Counted from the stretch's first letter, positions 29,705-38,867 are shown. The stretch: DNA of 64,000 nucleotides from Micrococcaceae bacterium (GCA_013393415.1 JABXHI010000042.1:1-64000), one strand, 5' to 3'. A program made the numbers and translations. Notes: a model not told the origin generated them from the letters alone.

Positions 29705-30610
29705 ATGGCAGTCTATGAATCCAATATTGATGTTTCGGCCATCTCGGCATTGGACATGCACGTCCACATTGAGCTGGACGAACAGGGCCACAAGCCCATG
29801 CCAGAAGTCTTCTACGAGGCATCAGCCAAGTATTTCAAATCCGAAGACCGTACGCCCTCGATCGATAAAATCGCTGACACATATCGAGAGCTCGGTATGG
29901 CAGCGGTCGTGTTCACCTTGGACGCCCGCACGCAGTTTGAGGGCCACCTGCCCAACTCGATCGATGACGTTGTAGCCGGTGCGGCTCGTCATAACGACGT
30001 GCTGTTGCCATTCGGCTCGGTTGACCCGCGCAACGGGAAAGCGGCTATCGAAGAAGCGCAGCGTCAGGCCACTGAACTTGGCGTTCGCGGCTTCAAATTC
30101 CACCCGTCAGTTCAGGGGTTTGATCCATCGGACCGGCAGTATTACCCGTTGTGGGAAGCACTGCAAGAAATTGGCTTGCCGATGCTGTCTCATACCGGGC
30201 AAAACGGTATGGGCGCCGGGCTACCTGGCGGTGCTGGCCTCAAACTGCGGTACTCGAACCCGCTGCTGCTTGACGATGTTGCCGCAGACTTCCCGAACCT
30301 GCCGATCATTATGGCCCACCCGTCCGTGCCTTGGCAGGACGAAGCGAACTCGATCGCCACCCACAAGTCGAATATTTACATCGACCTCTCGGGGTGGTCG
30401 CCGAAGTACTTCCCGGAATCGCTGGTGCGTCAGTCGAATAACGTGTTGAAGCACAAGGTGCTCTTCGGGACCGATTTCCCGCTCATCCCACCAACCAAAT
30501 GGTTGGCTGCGTTTGATGACCTGCCCATCAAGGACGAAGTTCGGCCGCTCATCCTCAAGGACAACGCGGTCAAACTGTTGGGTCTTGGCCAGGGCGGTGA
30601 CGCTGCATGA
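29705..30610 (+). CDS. Amidohydrolase-2 family protein (ACMSD/LigW-like fold)
   Basis: This 301-residue metal-dependent TIM-barrel protein has the HxH metal pair at residues 19 and 21 (DMHVHIEL), then FKFHPSVQGF, PMLSHTGQNG, IIMAHPSVPW and the metal Asp in LFGTDFPLIPP. The family includes non-oxidative aromatic decarboxylases and ring or lactone hydrolases. Its role in this CoA-linked operon could be decarboxylation or hydrolysis of a cyclic intermediate, and the sequence does not decide. It starts nine bases after the SDR stop (AGGTGG ribosome site) and overlaps the next gene by ATGA, so all three are coupled. Confidence 0.82.
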   Translation: MAVYESNIDVSAISALDMHVHIELDEQGHKPMPEVFYEASAKYFKSEDRTPSIDKIADTYRELGMAAVVFTLDARTQFEGHLPNSIDDVVAGAARHNDVLLPFGSVDPRNGKAAIEEAQRQATELGVRGFKFHPSVQGFDPSDRQYYPLWEALQEIGLPMLSHTGQNGMGAGLPGGAGLKLRYSNPLLLDDVAADFPNLPIIMAHPSVPWQDEANSIATHKSNIYIDLSGWSPKYFPESLVRQSNNVLKHKVLFGTDFPLIPPTKWLAAFDDLPIKDEVRPLILKDNAVKLLGLGQGGDAA

Positions 30611-31785
30611 GTCGCACACCTAGCTGGGATGTTTATGGTTTCTCGGATCGTTTGACGGCGGCCGAGCAGGCCGCATTAGACGAGCTGCGTCACACGCTCG
30701 ATGAGAAGGTATACCCCTATCTCAATGATGCGTGGCACGAAGACCGGTTCCCCGAAGAGATCATTGAGCCCTTGGAGTCCTTGCGGCTGATGGAGCCGTC
30801 TGCATTGCACGAGGCCGGCGAGTCGGTTCGCGATATTTTCGAGTCGATGCGCACTTTCGAGCTCGCGCGCTGTGATACTAACGTCGCGACGTTCTTCAAC
30901 GCGCAGGCAGGGCTGTTCCGCACGGCCGTCACGCAAGGTGGCAGTGCTGAACAGGTTGCCGAACTGGATCCGAAGATCGTCAACTATGAACTCCAAGGTG
31001 TTTTCGCGCTGACCGAACCAGAGAACGGTTCTGACGTGGCCAAGGGTCTGCAAACCTCAGCTACCCAGAATGCCGATGGCACCTGGACGATCAACGGCGC
31101 AAAGCGTTGGATCGGTGGGGCATTCCGTGCCGATGTGCTCTGCACGTTCGCCCGCGATACCGCCGATAATCAAGTCAAAGCATTCCTCGTGCCACGCGAC
31201 GCGCAGGGTGTGACATTGGAAAAAATCGGTCACAAAGCCTCGCTGCGGATCATGCAGAATGCTGACATCACCTACACCGACGTGCAGGTGGACGATGCGG
31301 CGCGGTTGCAGAACATTAACTCGTTCCGCGATGTGGCCAGCTGCCTGCGCTTGATGCGTTCCGATGTGTCATGGATTGCGACGGGAGCGATGGCCGGCGC
31401 CTATGAGGCCGCGGTCCGCTACACTACCAAGCGTGAACAGTTCGGCAAACCCATCGCCGGCTTCCAACTGATTCAAGAAAAGCTTGCGACCATGCTTGCC
31501 AACGTCACCGCATCCGTTGCGATGGCCATGCAACTTACCGAGCAGCAAGCGGCCGGAGTCTATAAAGACGAGAACTCGGCACTGGCCAAGATGTTCACCG
31601 CATCAAAGCTGCGTGAAACCGTTGCATTGGCCCGCGAGGTATGCGGCGGAAACGGCATCACCCTGGACACCGACGTCGCGCGCTTCCATGCGGATGCCGA
31701 AGCCGTCTATTCCTATGAAGGCACACACGAAATCAACGCGCTCATCGTTGGCCGTTCCATCACCGGCCAGAGCGCTTTTGTCTAA
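30607..31785 (+). CDS. Acyl-CoA dehydrogenase (glutaryl-CoA dehydrogenase-like)
   Basis: This 392-residue FAD enzyme introduces an alpha,beta double bond into an acyl-CoA. Its blocks are FALTEPENGSDVAKGLQTSA, KRWIGGAFRADVL, KREQFGKPIAGFQLIQEKLA and REVCGGNGITLDTDVARFH. The catalytic base Glu371 lies in YSYEGTHEINALIVGRSITG, the position used by glutaryl-CoA dehydrogenases. Similarity to that subfamily is strong, but without an obvious glutaryl-binding test the acyl group remains open. It overlaps the amidohydrolase gene by four bases. A paralogue is encoded at 38950-40134 on the other strand. Confidence 0.9.
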   Translation: MSRTPSWDVYGFSDRLTAAEQAALDELRHTLDEKVYPYLNDAWHEDRFPEEIIEPLESLRLMEPSALHEAGESVRDIFESMRTFELARCDTNVATFFNAQAGLFRTAVTQGGSAEQVAELDPKIVNYELQGVFALTEPENGSDVAKGLQTSATQNADGTWTINGAKRWIGGAFRADVLCTFARDTADNQVKAFLVPRDAQGVTLEKIGHKASLRIMQNADITYTDVQVDDAARLQNINSFRDVASCLRLMRSDVSWIATGAMAGAYEAAVRYTTKREQFGKPIAGFQLIQEKLATMLANVTASVAMAMQLTEQQAAGVYKDENSALAKMFTASKLRETVALAREVCGGNGITLDTDVARFHADAEAVYSYEGTHEINALIVGRSITGQSAFV

Positions 31786-31818
31786 ACCTGAAATACAGCA
31801 AAGGAACTTCTGATTACC

Positions 31819-32289
31819 ATGACTGAACCTACCGCACGTACCGTTGTTGCATTCGACGAGGTAGCCAACCTTGCCGGCACCGACCTGGGGGTCACCGAAT
31901 GGACGACCGTCACCCAAGAAATGATCAACACGTTTGCTGATGCCACAAGCGACCACCAGTGGATCCACACCGATGTCGAACGCGCCAAAGAAGGCCCATT
32001 CGGTGCACCAATCGCACACGGCTTCCTCACCCTGTCACTCATCATTCCGTTCTGGTCCGAACTCTTCGACGTCACCGGCGTCTCAACCAAGGTCAACTAC
32101 GGTCTGGACAAAGTGCGCTTCACCAACCCGGTCAAAGCCGGTGCACGCATTCGCATGAAAGCTGAAGTCGCGGATGTCCAAGAAGTCAAGGGCAACGGCC
32201 TGCACCTGGTCACCAACGGCACCATTGAGATCGAAGGAGAAGAGCGCCCAGCAGTTGTGGCGACCTTCCTCTCGCGCTTCTACGCATAA
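31819..32289 (+). CDS. MaoC-family (R)-specific enoyl-CoA hydratase
   Basis: This 156-residue single hot-dog protein carries the hydratase-2 motif: FADATSDHQWIHTDVERAKE provides the catalytic Asp and His, followed by GPFGAPIAHGFLTLSL. It would hydrate the product of the preceding acyl-CoA dehydrogenase to a (3R)-hydroxyacyl-CoA, the substrate type for the SDR at the start of the operon. AAAGGAA lies upstream of the ATG. It is the last gene of the unit and is followed by a strong terminator hairpin. No thiolase is in the operon, so the final C-C cleavage must be done elsewhere or by the amidohydrolase. Confidence 0.9.
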   Translation: MTEPTARTVVAFDEVANLAGTDLGVTEWTTVTQEMINTFADATSDHQWIHTDVERAKEGPFGAPIAHGFLTLSLIIPFWSELFDVTGVSTKVNYGLDKVRFTNPVKAGARIRMKAEVADVQEVKGNGLHLVTNGTIEIEGEERPAVVATFLSRFYA

Positions 32290-32312
32290 CAACACGGAGC
32301 AGTGTCCAACGA

Positions 32313-32346
32313 GGCCCGTGGAACGTACAACAACGTTCCACGGGCC
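32313..32346 (+). terminator. Strong bidirectional hairpin terminator
   Basis: GGCCCGTGGAACGT (32313-32326) pairs perfectly over 14 bases with ACGTTCCACGGGCC (32333-32346), with a 6-base loop and a T-rich tail. It ends the SDR-MaoC operon and faces the convergent metallo-hydrolase gene. Confidence 0.85.
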
Positions 32347-32385
32347 TTCGTGTTGAATTTGCCTAGCCGCCGCTCGTCACTCTCG

Positions 32386-33408
32386 TCAGGCATCGGGCAC
32401 TGAGAACCCAATGACGTCCAAGTCGTCCGGGATCAAGAACTCACCCGAGTAGTCGACCGCGAACCGTGTCCACTGTTCGGGTGAATCAAACCCGGGCACC
32501 AGATGGTGCAGCGCAAGTCGGTGCGCGCCGGCTTCACGAGCAACTCTGACAGCGTCCTGCACCGAGGTGTGAGACTTATAGTGATGATCTACAGAAGCTC
32601 GCGAGGTCTCGTCATGCTTGCCTGCATACATCTGCTCAATGAAATCGAAGTTGATGGCTTCGTGCAGCACCAGGCCCGCCCCCTGAGACAGCGTGACCAT
32701 GTTAGGCGTATAGGTAGTGTCTCCTGATATCGCCACTGACCCCTGCGCTGTGTCAAACCGGAAGGCGAAGGCGGGAGCAATCGGTGGATGCTCCACGAGC
32801 GTGGCAGTCACGACGACGTGCTCGTCGCGGAAAACTTCGAACGGGGCCATCTGCGGCACCGGCTGATCGTTGGCGTGGAAGCCCACTTCGGCCGGTATGT
32901 CGATGTCTTGGGCATTGAACAGATCTAACGGCGAGGGTCGCAGTGAATCGATGATGCGATCGTTCAAGTCTGTGGCGTAGGCGCTCATCAACTGATTGAA
33001 CATACTGCGTGTACCAGGCGTCGGGTTTTCCGGCGCGATTGGTTGTGGAGATGTTTGCGCTCGCGGTGAGACCGCCGGCAACACGCCACGGTCACCAGGT
33101 CCGAAGATGGGGACCGGATGGTCGAGACGGTCCTGCAACTCATATAGTCCGAACAGGCCCACTGTATTCAGATCCACCGTGTGGTCCGAATGGAGGTGGG
33201 TGATGAAGACGCCCTTCAGCGCGCTGAGTGGCAGCCCTGCCTGCTCCAGCTGTCGGCCAACACCATGACCGCAGTCGACGAGGTAGAAACCGTCCTCGAC
33301 GACTATCGCCGTAGCGATGCCTTTTCTCGAAGAATCGCGCCAGAACCGAGGCCCGCCTGCGGTGCCAAGGGTGACCACGTGATGATGCTCGCCTTGTGTG
33401 AAGTCCAT
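32386..33408 (-). CDS. MBL-fold metallo-hydrolase
   Basis: The 340-residue protein has the metallo-beta-lactamase zinc motif THLHSDHT (His71, His73, Asp75, His76) and an RNase Z/arylsulfatase-like beginning with TLGTAGGPRFWRDSSRKG. Later metal ligands are in SGDTTYTP and in the final LALHHLVPG. There is no secretion signal. The ATG at 33408 follows AAGGAG; a longer start at 33459 has no such site. It is divergent from a LysR regulator, which probably controls it. Candidate substrates are esters, lactones or sulfates. Nothing in the sequence selects one. Confidence 0.83.
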   Translation of the reverse strand: MDFTQGEHHHVVTLGTAGGPRFWRDSSRKGIATAIVVEDGFYLVDCGHGVGRQLEQAGLPLSALKGVFITHLHSDHTVDLNTVGLFGLYELQDRLDHPVPIFGPGDRGVLPAVSPRAQTSPQPIAPENPTPGTRSMFNQLMSAYATDLNDRIIDSLRPSPLDLFNAQDIDIPAEVGFHANDQPVPQMAPFEVFRDEHVVVTATLVEHPPIAPAFAFRFDTAQGSVAISGDTTYTPNMVTLSQGAGLVLHEAINFDFIEQMYAGKHDETSRASVDHHYKSHTSVQDAVRVAREAGAHRLALHHLVPGFDSPEQWTRFAVDYSGEFLIPDDLDVIGFSVPDA

Positions 33409-33550
33409 TTGATTTGGCTCCTTACCGTTGTAGATTGATTTCTTCTGGAGTGTGCCCAAGAATGTCTATAGTGAAAATTGAATATCGTCATGGCAGCTAG
33501 CACGTTCGTTGAGCCAACCGACTAGCTGCACACACACTGGAGTTTCGACA

Positions 33551-34456
33551 TTGTCTGATATCACCGTGCGCCAATTGGAGTACTTTCTCGCCGTCGTTGA
33601 CTACGGCTCGATCAGTGCCTCCTCGCGGGCCTTGCACATAAGCCAAGCCGCCGTCTCTATGGCGGTGCAGCAGTTAGAGGGGAGCCTCAACGCCCAGTTG
33701 CTAAGCCGCTCCCCAGCGCGTCGAGCCACGACGACGCCGGCTGGTGACTCGCTCATTCCATACGCGAGGCGCGTTATAGCCGCGATAAATGATGCCGCAG
33801 CGGTTGTGCAGGATGATCAGTCGCGCATGCGAGGCACGTTGCGTCTCGAAGTTACAGCGTCGATTTCCCCGCACGTAGTTCCGCCCTTGATCACCCACTT
33901 TCATAAACACCACCCGCAGGTGACGATCGAAGTTGCCGAATCGCGACCAGCCGAGCTATACGATTTCATTCGTCGAGGCAATGCGGATCTCGGTCTGCTG
34001 TATCAACGCCAAACCCACCCCGGGGTCACCACCACAACGGTGCACGAAATCCACCCCTATGTCGTGGTTGCTGCGAACCATCCCCTCGCGGACCGGTCGT
34101 CGATCTATCTTGCTGACCTTATTGATGAGCCGCTGATCCCCGTGGACATCCCACCTTCGATGGAGCGCATCACCGAAGCCATCGCTGGAGTTGGATTGAC
34201 GCCGAAGATTCAGTGGCCGAGCTCGAACTACGAGACCGTACGTTCTATGGTGGCTCATGGTTTGGGGTGGTCCTATTTCAACCTGATTCCGTCCTCCTAT
34301 GTCGCTTACGATGGTCGCGAAGTGCGCTACATTCCTGTTGCCGATACGACGCCGCATAACGCCATCGTGGCAGTTGAACAGCCTGACCCGACCCGTAGCG
34401 CAAAGGTCGAAACAGCCATCGAATTCTTGCGACAACACCTCGAAATGCATAACTGA
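33551..34456 (+). CDS. LysR-family transcriptional regulator
   Basis: This 301-residue regulator has the LysR winged helix (VRQLEYFLAVVDYGSISASS, then LHISQAAVSMAVQQLEGSL) and a periplasmic-binding-like effector domain. The TTG at 33551 is the likely start, as GGAG lies eight bases before it and the domain begins three residues later. It is divergent from the metallo-hydrolase gene. The 142-base gap includes a symmetric CTATAGTGAAAATTGAATAT stretch (around 33464) that could be a LysR box. Its stop codon (TGA) directly abuts the tctA stop on the other strand as TGATCA, with no space for a terminator. It may also regulate the tct genes. Confidence 0.88.
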   Translation: MSDITVRQLEYFLAVVDYGSISASSRALHISQAAVSMAVQQLEGSLNAQLLSRSPARRATTTPAGDSLIPYARRVIAAINDAAAVVQDDQSRMRGTLRLEVTASISPHVVPPLITHFHKHHPQVTIEVAESRPAELYDFIRRGNADLGLLYQRQTHPGVTTTTVHEIHPYVVVAANHPLADRSSIYLADLIDEPLIPVDIPPSMERITEAIAGVGLTPKIQWPSSNYETVRSMVAHGLGWSYFNLIPSSYVAYDGREVRYIPVADTTPHNAIVAVEQPDPTRSAKVETAIEFLRQHLEMHN

Positions 34457-36010
34457 TCAGTGTTTCCGGTCGGTTGAACCTATTGTGCGCTCAGCCTCTT
34501 GATACTGATCCATGGTGGGTAGCAGGCGCTTCTTTCGGCGGCGGGAATCGTAGGCGAACCAGACGACCGCGATGATCAGCAAGGACATGATGATGAGGGG
34601 GATGGGGCGCTGCAAGAAAATCATGAACGATCCATCGGAAAGTATCATGGTGCGGCGGAAATGTTCTTCCAAAATGGGTCCGAGGATGAATCCAAGGATG
34701 AACGGCCCGAGATCGAAGTTGAACACTCGTAAAAAGTATCCGACGACCCCGAACATAATCGCTAGCAGCACGTCGAACATTGAGTTCCGCACCGAATAGA
34801 CTCCGGCAACTGCGACCATGAGAATGATTGGTGCCATGACCTTGCCCGGGATCTTCAGCATCTTCACGAACAGGGCGATCAACGGAAGGTTCAGGAGCAG
34901 TAGCACGACGTTTCCGACATACATCGAAGCGATTACGCCCCAGAAGACATCGGGATGATCGTTAACTAATCCGGGCCCGGGGGTGATGTTGTGCAAGAGC
35001 AAGGCGCCAAAAATCAACGCCAGTACCGGGTTGGGCGGAACACCGAGGGTTAGCAGGGGAATGAACGCGGAGTTCGAAGACGCATTGTCTGCGGTCTCTG
35101 TGGCAGCCAGCCCATCGATAGCACCTTTGCCGAATTTCTCTGGTTGTTTGGAGAACCTCCGCTCGGCGCCATAGGCCAACACCGAGGAGATCGTGCCACC
35201 GCCGCCAGGAATGATACCGACGAAGAAACCAATAACCGAAGCACGGGCAATGGCAAAACGACTGCGAATCCAGTCTGTTTTTGTAGGCAGCACCCTATCG
35301 ATGGTCGTCTTGGCTAACCCGCCATAGAAACCCTGCTGAGCGTTAAACATGATTTCTCCGATGCCGAAGACACCGACGGCAACCGCCACGATGTGGATCC
35401 CGGCAGTGAGCTCAAAGGAACCGAAGGTAAGACGTTGTTCCGCGGTAGTGGGGTCAAGGCCAACGATGGAGATGAGGATTCCCAGCGCTGCAGCGATGAG
35501 GGCTTTCGGTCGGGAACCGGTTCCAATGAATGCGATCATCAGCAAGCCCAGCCCGGCAAGAACAAACATGTCCGGTGAGGAGATATCACCGGCTACATTG
35601 GCCAAAGTTGGAGCGAGCAATGTGAGGCCGATGATGGCGACGGTACCACCGAGAAACGACCCGATCGCAGTGATGCCTAATGCTGGCCCGGCTCTGCCTT
35701 GCTGGGCGAGCGGGTACCCGTCGAAGGTGGTGATCACCGCTGATGCGTCTCCGGGCATGCGCAGGAGAATGGCTGGTATTCGACCGCCGTACATTGACCC
35801 GTAATAGATGCCGGCCAACATCACGATGGCGCTGGCCGGTTCAAGAGTGTAGGTCAGGGGCAGCAGCAGAGCGATTGTTGCCACCGGGCCGAGACCGGGA
35901 ATCAGTCCGATGACGGTCCCGACGGTTACGCCGATCAGGACGAACAGCAGGTTCTCCCACTGGAACGCCACGGAAAAGCCGTAGCCTAAACCGTTGAGGA
36001 TTTCATTCAT
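34457..36010 (-). CDS. tctA: Tripartite tricarboxylate transporter permease TctA
   Basis: This 517-residue, roughly twelve-helix large membrane subunit belongs to a binding-protein-dependent secondary carboxylate importer. The family hallmarks PGLGPVATIALLLPLT, SMYGGRIPAILLRMPGDA and the second inverted-repeat motif GIIPGGGGTISSVLAYGAE are present. It ends with a long charged tail (RRRKKRLLPTMDQYQEAER). It is the last gene of the tctC-tctB-tctA operon. These systems import citrate, tartrate, dicarboxylates or aromatic acids. The cargo here is unknown. Confidence 0.93.
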   Translation of the reverse strand: MNEILNGLGYGFSVAFQWENLLFVLIGVTVGTVIGLIPGLGPVATIALLLPLTYTLEPASAIVMLAGIYYGSMYGGRIPAILLRMPGDASAVITTFDGYPLAQQGRAGPALGITAIGSFLGGTVAIIGLTLLAPTLANVAGDISSPDMFVLAGLGLLMIAFIGTGSRPKALIAAALGILISIVGLDPTTAEQRLTFGSFELTAGIHIVAVAVGVFGIGEIMFNAQQGFYGGLAKTTIDRVLPTKTDWIRSRFAIARASVIGFFVGIIPGGGGTISSVLAYGAERRFSKQPEKFGKGAIDGLAATETADNASSNSAFIPLLTLGVPPNPVLALIFGALLLHNITPGPGLVNDHPDVFWGVIASMYVGNVVLLLLNLPLIALFVKMLKIPGKVMAPIILMVAVAGVYSVRNSMFDVLLAIMFGVVGYFLRVFNFDLGPFILGFILGPILEEHFRRTMILSDGSFMIFLQRPIPLIIMSLLIIAVVWFAYDSRRRKKRLLPTMDQYQEAERTIGSTDRKH

Positions 36011-36046
36011 GATGCAGAACTTTCAGTCGGTGCGAGCGGGCGGAGG

Positions 36047-36595
36047 TCAGAAGGGTCGCAGGTTTACGCCCAACAGGATGGCGAAAACCACGTATACGAT
36101 CACGGGGGTCATCACCGAGGTCACGAAGGCAGGAAGCCAGCGCATCCCTCCGACGAACCGGGTGATGATGATCAATGCGACGGCCCCCGCTCCGCTAAGG
36201 CCAGCCCAGTTGTAGAGGGGGACGAAAATCAACATGGGGGCCGCCACGCCGAGTACACGCAGCAGTCCCTGTTGTGTGGGAGGCTCGAACTTGTGTCGGG
36301 CAAATAGCCCCAATGGTGCCATCGCGATCAGTAAAACTGCGTTCAGCGCGGGCCACAGCCCAGTCCCAGGGTCCTGTAGCGTACCAATACCCAGGTCGAG
36401 CGCGGCGAGCAGCACGATAACACCGAGTATGAACATCACCACTGGGGAATACCAATCGATGATGCCCGGCTCGTCGCGCGGCGGTGAGCCCTCGTAATTC
36501 TCGAGATCGTAGTCGTCGAGCTCATCATCATGCTGGGGTAGCTTTTGCTCAGCGGCGTTTTTCGACATGTCTGGCTTTCTGATGTTTGGCGTCAT
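36047..36595 (-). CDS. tctB: Tripartite tricarboxylate transporter small subunit TctB
   Basis: The 182-residue protein starts with a polar N-terminus of about 45 residues rich in Asp and Glu, followed by four hydrophobic helices. This is the TctB pattern, and TctB pairs with TctA in the membrane. It begins within the last codons of tctC (overlap 36592-36595, ATGA type), so translation is coupled, and tctA starts 36 bases after its stop. Sequence conservation in this subunit is low, so the call rests on topology and gene order. Confidence 0.88.
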   Translation of the reverse strand: MTPNIRKPDMSKNAAEQKLPQHDDELDDYDLENYEGSPPRDEPGIIDWYSPVVMFILGVIVLLAALDLGIGTLQDPGTGLWPALNAVLLIAMAPLGLFARHKFEPPTQQGLLRVLGVAAPMLIFVPLYNWAGLSGAGAVALIIITRFVGGMRWLPAFVTSVMTPVIVYVVFAILLGVNLRPF

Positions 36596-37587
36596 GATTC
36601 GTAGGGGATCCCGAGTTCGTCGTACAGGGTGCGGAAACGCTCATGCTCACCGGGCACGTAGCGGCCGAACCATTCTTCGCCGCCCACATCGGGTATGACG
36701 CTGCCCGAATTTTCGATGAACTCGACGTATTCTTCGGACTCAATGACTTTCTCGGAGGCGTCTTCCAACTTGCTGACGATTTCCTCGGGAACATCTGACG
36801 GAACAACGAGTCCTTGCGATCCGGCGGTCATGTATCGCTCGAGGTCATAATCCGCTATCGAAGGGACTCCGGGGGACAGCTCTTCAAGTGCGTCTGGAAC
36901 GTAGTCAGTGGTCACGGCCAGAGCTCGCAGCTCACCCGATTCAATCCTTGGCATCGCGCTCGTGACATCCTGCACACCGAAATCAACCTCACCATTGACG
37001 ACCGACTGCAGTGCGGGAGGGCTGCCTGGGTAGGCTACGACTTCAGCGTCGAGGTCGTATTCGCGCCCGATGCCTTCGCCGACAACGTGGGTCTGATGGC
37101 CCTCCCCGAAAGCAGAGAAAACGACGCGACCGTCAGCTTCAATGAGATCTTCAAAAGTTTCAAACGGCGAATTTGCGGGCACGGCGATAATGAACGTGTT
37201 CTCCGCCAGGGGAATGATCGATCGGAAATGGTCGATCTCGTAGGCGACATCTTGCTGCAGCATGGTGGCTGTGAAGGCTCCAGTCGGTGCAAACAGCACT
37301 TCATAACCGGTTGGGGCAGCGTGGGCGGCTTCAGTTGCGGCGATGGCCCCGCCACCACCCTCCCGGTTTACCACCAAGACACGTTCTCCTAGCTCTTCGG
37401 AAAGCCCTTCGGCGAATTTCCGTGCTACTGAGTCGTTGTGTCCTCCGGCGCCGAAGCCGACAACCATCTCGATGTTTTGCTCTGGATAATCTTCGGCCGA
37501 TACTTGCTGCCCAGCGTTGGGACCGCATCCGGTCGACATGAGCATGGTTACGCTAGCGAGGGCGGTCAGGCCGGTTCCGCGTTTCAT
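36592..37587 (-). CDS. tctC: Tripartite tricarboxylate transporter binding lipoprotein TctC (Bug family)
   Basis: This 331-residue extracytoplasmic binding protein has a lipoprotein signal ending MLMSTGCGP. The Bug-family pattern follows: EMVVGFGAGGHNDSVARKFAE, VVNREGGGGAIA, then PTGYEVLFAPTGA. The ATG at 37587 with AAGGAG at a good distance is favoured over an upstream start at 37623. It is the first gene of the tct operon, delivering a carboxylate to TctAB. The GGHNDS variant of the usual GG..D motif around the ligand-carboxylate loop is normal variation for the family. Confidence 0.9.
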   Translation of the reverse strand: MKRGTGLTALASVTMLMSTGCGPNAGQQVSAEDYPEQNIEMVVGFGAGGHNDSVARKFAEGLSEELGERVLVVNREGGGGAIAATEAAHAAPTGYEVLFAPTGAFTATMLQQDVAYEIDHFRSIIPLAENTFIIAVPANSPFETFEDLIEADGRVVFSAFGEGHQTHVVGEGIGREYDLDAEVVAYPGSPPALQSVVNGEVDFGVQDVTSAMPRIESGELRALAVTTDYVPDALEELSPGVPSIADYDLERYMTAGSQGLVVPSDVPEEIVSKLEDASEKVIESEEYVEFIENSGSVIPDVGGEEWFGRYVPGEHERFRTLYDELGIPYES

Positions 37588-37786
37588 CGCGTATCTCCTT
37601 ACATCGCAGTGGCGTTTGAACAATGCATGTCATCATGACATGGCTCACAGACATGAGAAAACCTTAACTTTTTGATGTATTCCACAAATTTTACTTATAT
37701 CTGTAGCGGCAGGTGGCTGACGGGTGTTTTTGGTGGCTGGCTTGTCTTGCTCGCAATTGAAGCCTGAAAGTTGTGACATGCGGAAC

Positions 37787-37847
37787 AATTCAATCGACAA
37801 AACTCTTCCATCGTTGCCACATTTAGTCTATTGTGTAATTCAATTGA
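37787..37847 (+). repeat. Direct repeat AATTCAATYGA upstream of the orphan binding-protein gene
   Basis: AATTCAATCGA (37787-37797) and AATTCAATTGA (37837-37847) are spaced exactly 50 bases apart, about five helical turns; a partial CAATTGA is also at 37754. They lie in the 299-base divergent region between tctC and the binding-protein gene at 37887, 40 bases before its start. This fits a pair of regulator sites on one face of the DNA. No other gene is visible in the gap 37588-37886. Confidence 0.4.
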
Positions 37848-37886
37848 TGAATATCTCGATCAAATCACTTTCACCGGGAGAACAAC

Positions 37887-38867
37887 ATGAACAAGAAAGT
37901 ATCATTCGGTTTTGCGACGCTGGCTGCCTCGGCGCTATTGCTCACTGCCTGCGGTGGTGGCGGTGGTGGAGAAGAAGCTGCCGGTGGAGACTCGGAGGAG
38001 CTGCGCGAAGTCACGATCGGCGTGCTGTCCATCGCTCCAAGCGTCGGCGTCGCATACGGTATCGAGCACGGCATTTTTGAAGAACACGGTTTCGATGTGA
38101 CCTATGAAGTCTCCAGTGCTGGCGCGGCCATGCTGCCCGCGGTGTCCGCCGGCCAGATGGACTTTGGCGTCGGGAACCCACTGTCCGTGGTGACTGCTGT
38201 AGACCAGGGCCTGGACATGAAAATCGTCGCAGGGTACTCAAACTCGCTTGAAGAAGGCGAAGATGTTGCTGGTGTAGTGACACGAGCAGACTCCGATATT
38301 GACACCTGGGCAGACCTCGAAGGCAAAACTACCGCGGTCAATGCACTCAACACACTGGGTGATCTCACCGTGATGAATCTTGCAGAACAAGACGGGGCAG
38401 ACCCGCAGGCACTGAACTTCTCAGAAATCGGCTTCCCTGACATGCCAGCACAGTTGGAACGCGGCAACACCGATGCCGTGTGGATTCCGGAGCCATTCCT
38501 CTCTGGCCTGCTTGCCGATGACGCCAACGAACTCATCGGCTATTCCTTCCAAGAGACCGATCCTGGCATGTCCACCATGGTGACCTTTACTTCGGGGGAA
38601 CTCGCCGCCGATGATCCAGAGATGGCGGCCGAATTCGGTGAAGCCATGACAGAGGCACTCGCTGCAGCTGAAGAAGATCAGGAAGGCTCACGCGAACTGC
38701 TTGTGGAGTTCCTAGAAATCTCTGAAGAAGACGCTGAATCGCTCGTGATGGAACGCTTGGATGGCGAAGTGGATCGTGAAGCGCTCATGGAAATGACCAA
38801 CCTCGCAGATCGCTACGATTTCATCGAAAATGCTCCTACCGAGGAAGATCTGTTTCTCTCTGAGTAG
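37887..38867 (+). CDS. Orphan ABC substrate-binding lipoprotein (NMT1/THI5-like)
   Basis: This 326-residue binding protein has a lipoprotein signal (LLLTACGGGGGG) and a NitT/TauT-type domain: VTIGVLSIAPSVGVAYGIEH, GIFEEHGFDVTYEV, GQMDFGVGNPLSV and the hinge region DLEGKTTAVNALNTLGD. It is a full-length paralogue of the frameshifted protein at 14411-15407. No permease or ATPase gene is adjacent, so it may use the membrane core encoded at 11562-14306. The acidic C-terminal third (EEDQEGSRELLVEF) is also shared in style with the paralogue. Confidence 0.88.
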   Translation: MNKKVSFGFATLAASALLLTACGGGGGGEEAAGGDSEELREVTIGVLSIAPSVGVAYGIEHGIFEEHGFDVTYEVSSAGAAMLPAVSAGQMDFGVGNPLSVVTAVDQGLDMKIVAGYSNSLEEGEDVAGVVTRADSDIDTWADLEGKTTAVNALNTLGDLTVMNLAEQDGADPQALNFSEIGFPDMPAQLERGNTDAVWIPEPFLSGLLADDANELIGYSFQETDPGMSTMVTFTSGELAADDPEMAAEFGEAMTEALAAAEEDQEGSRELLVEFLEISEEDAESLVMERLDGEVDREALMEMTNLADRYDFIENAPTEEDLFLSE

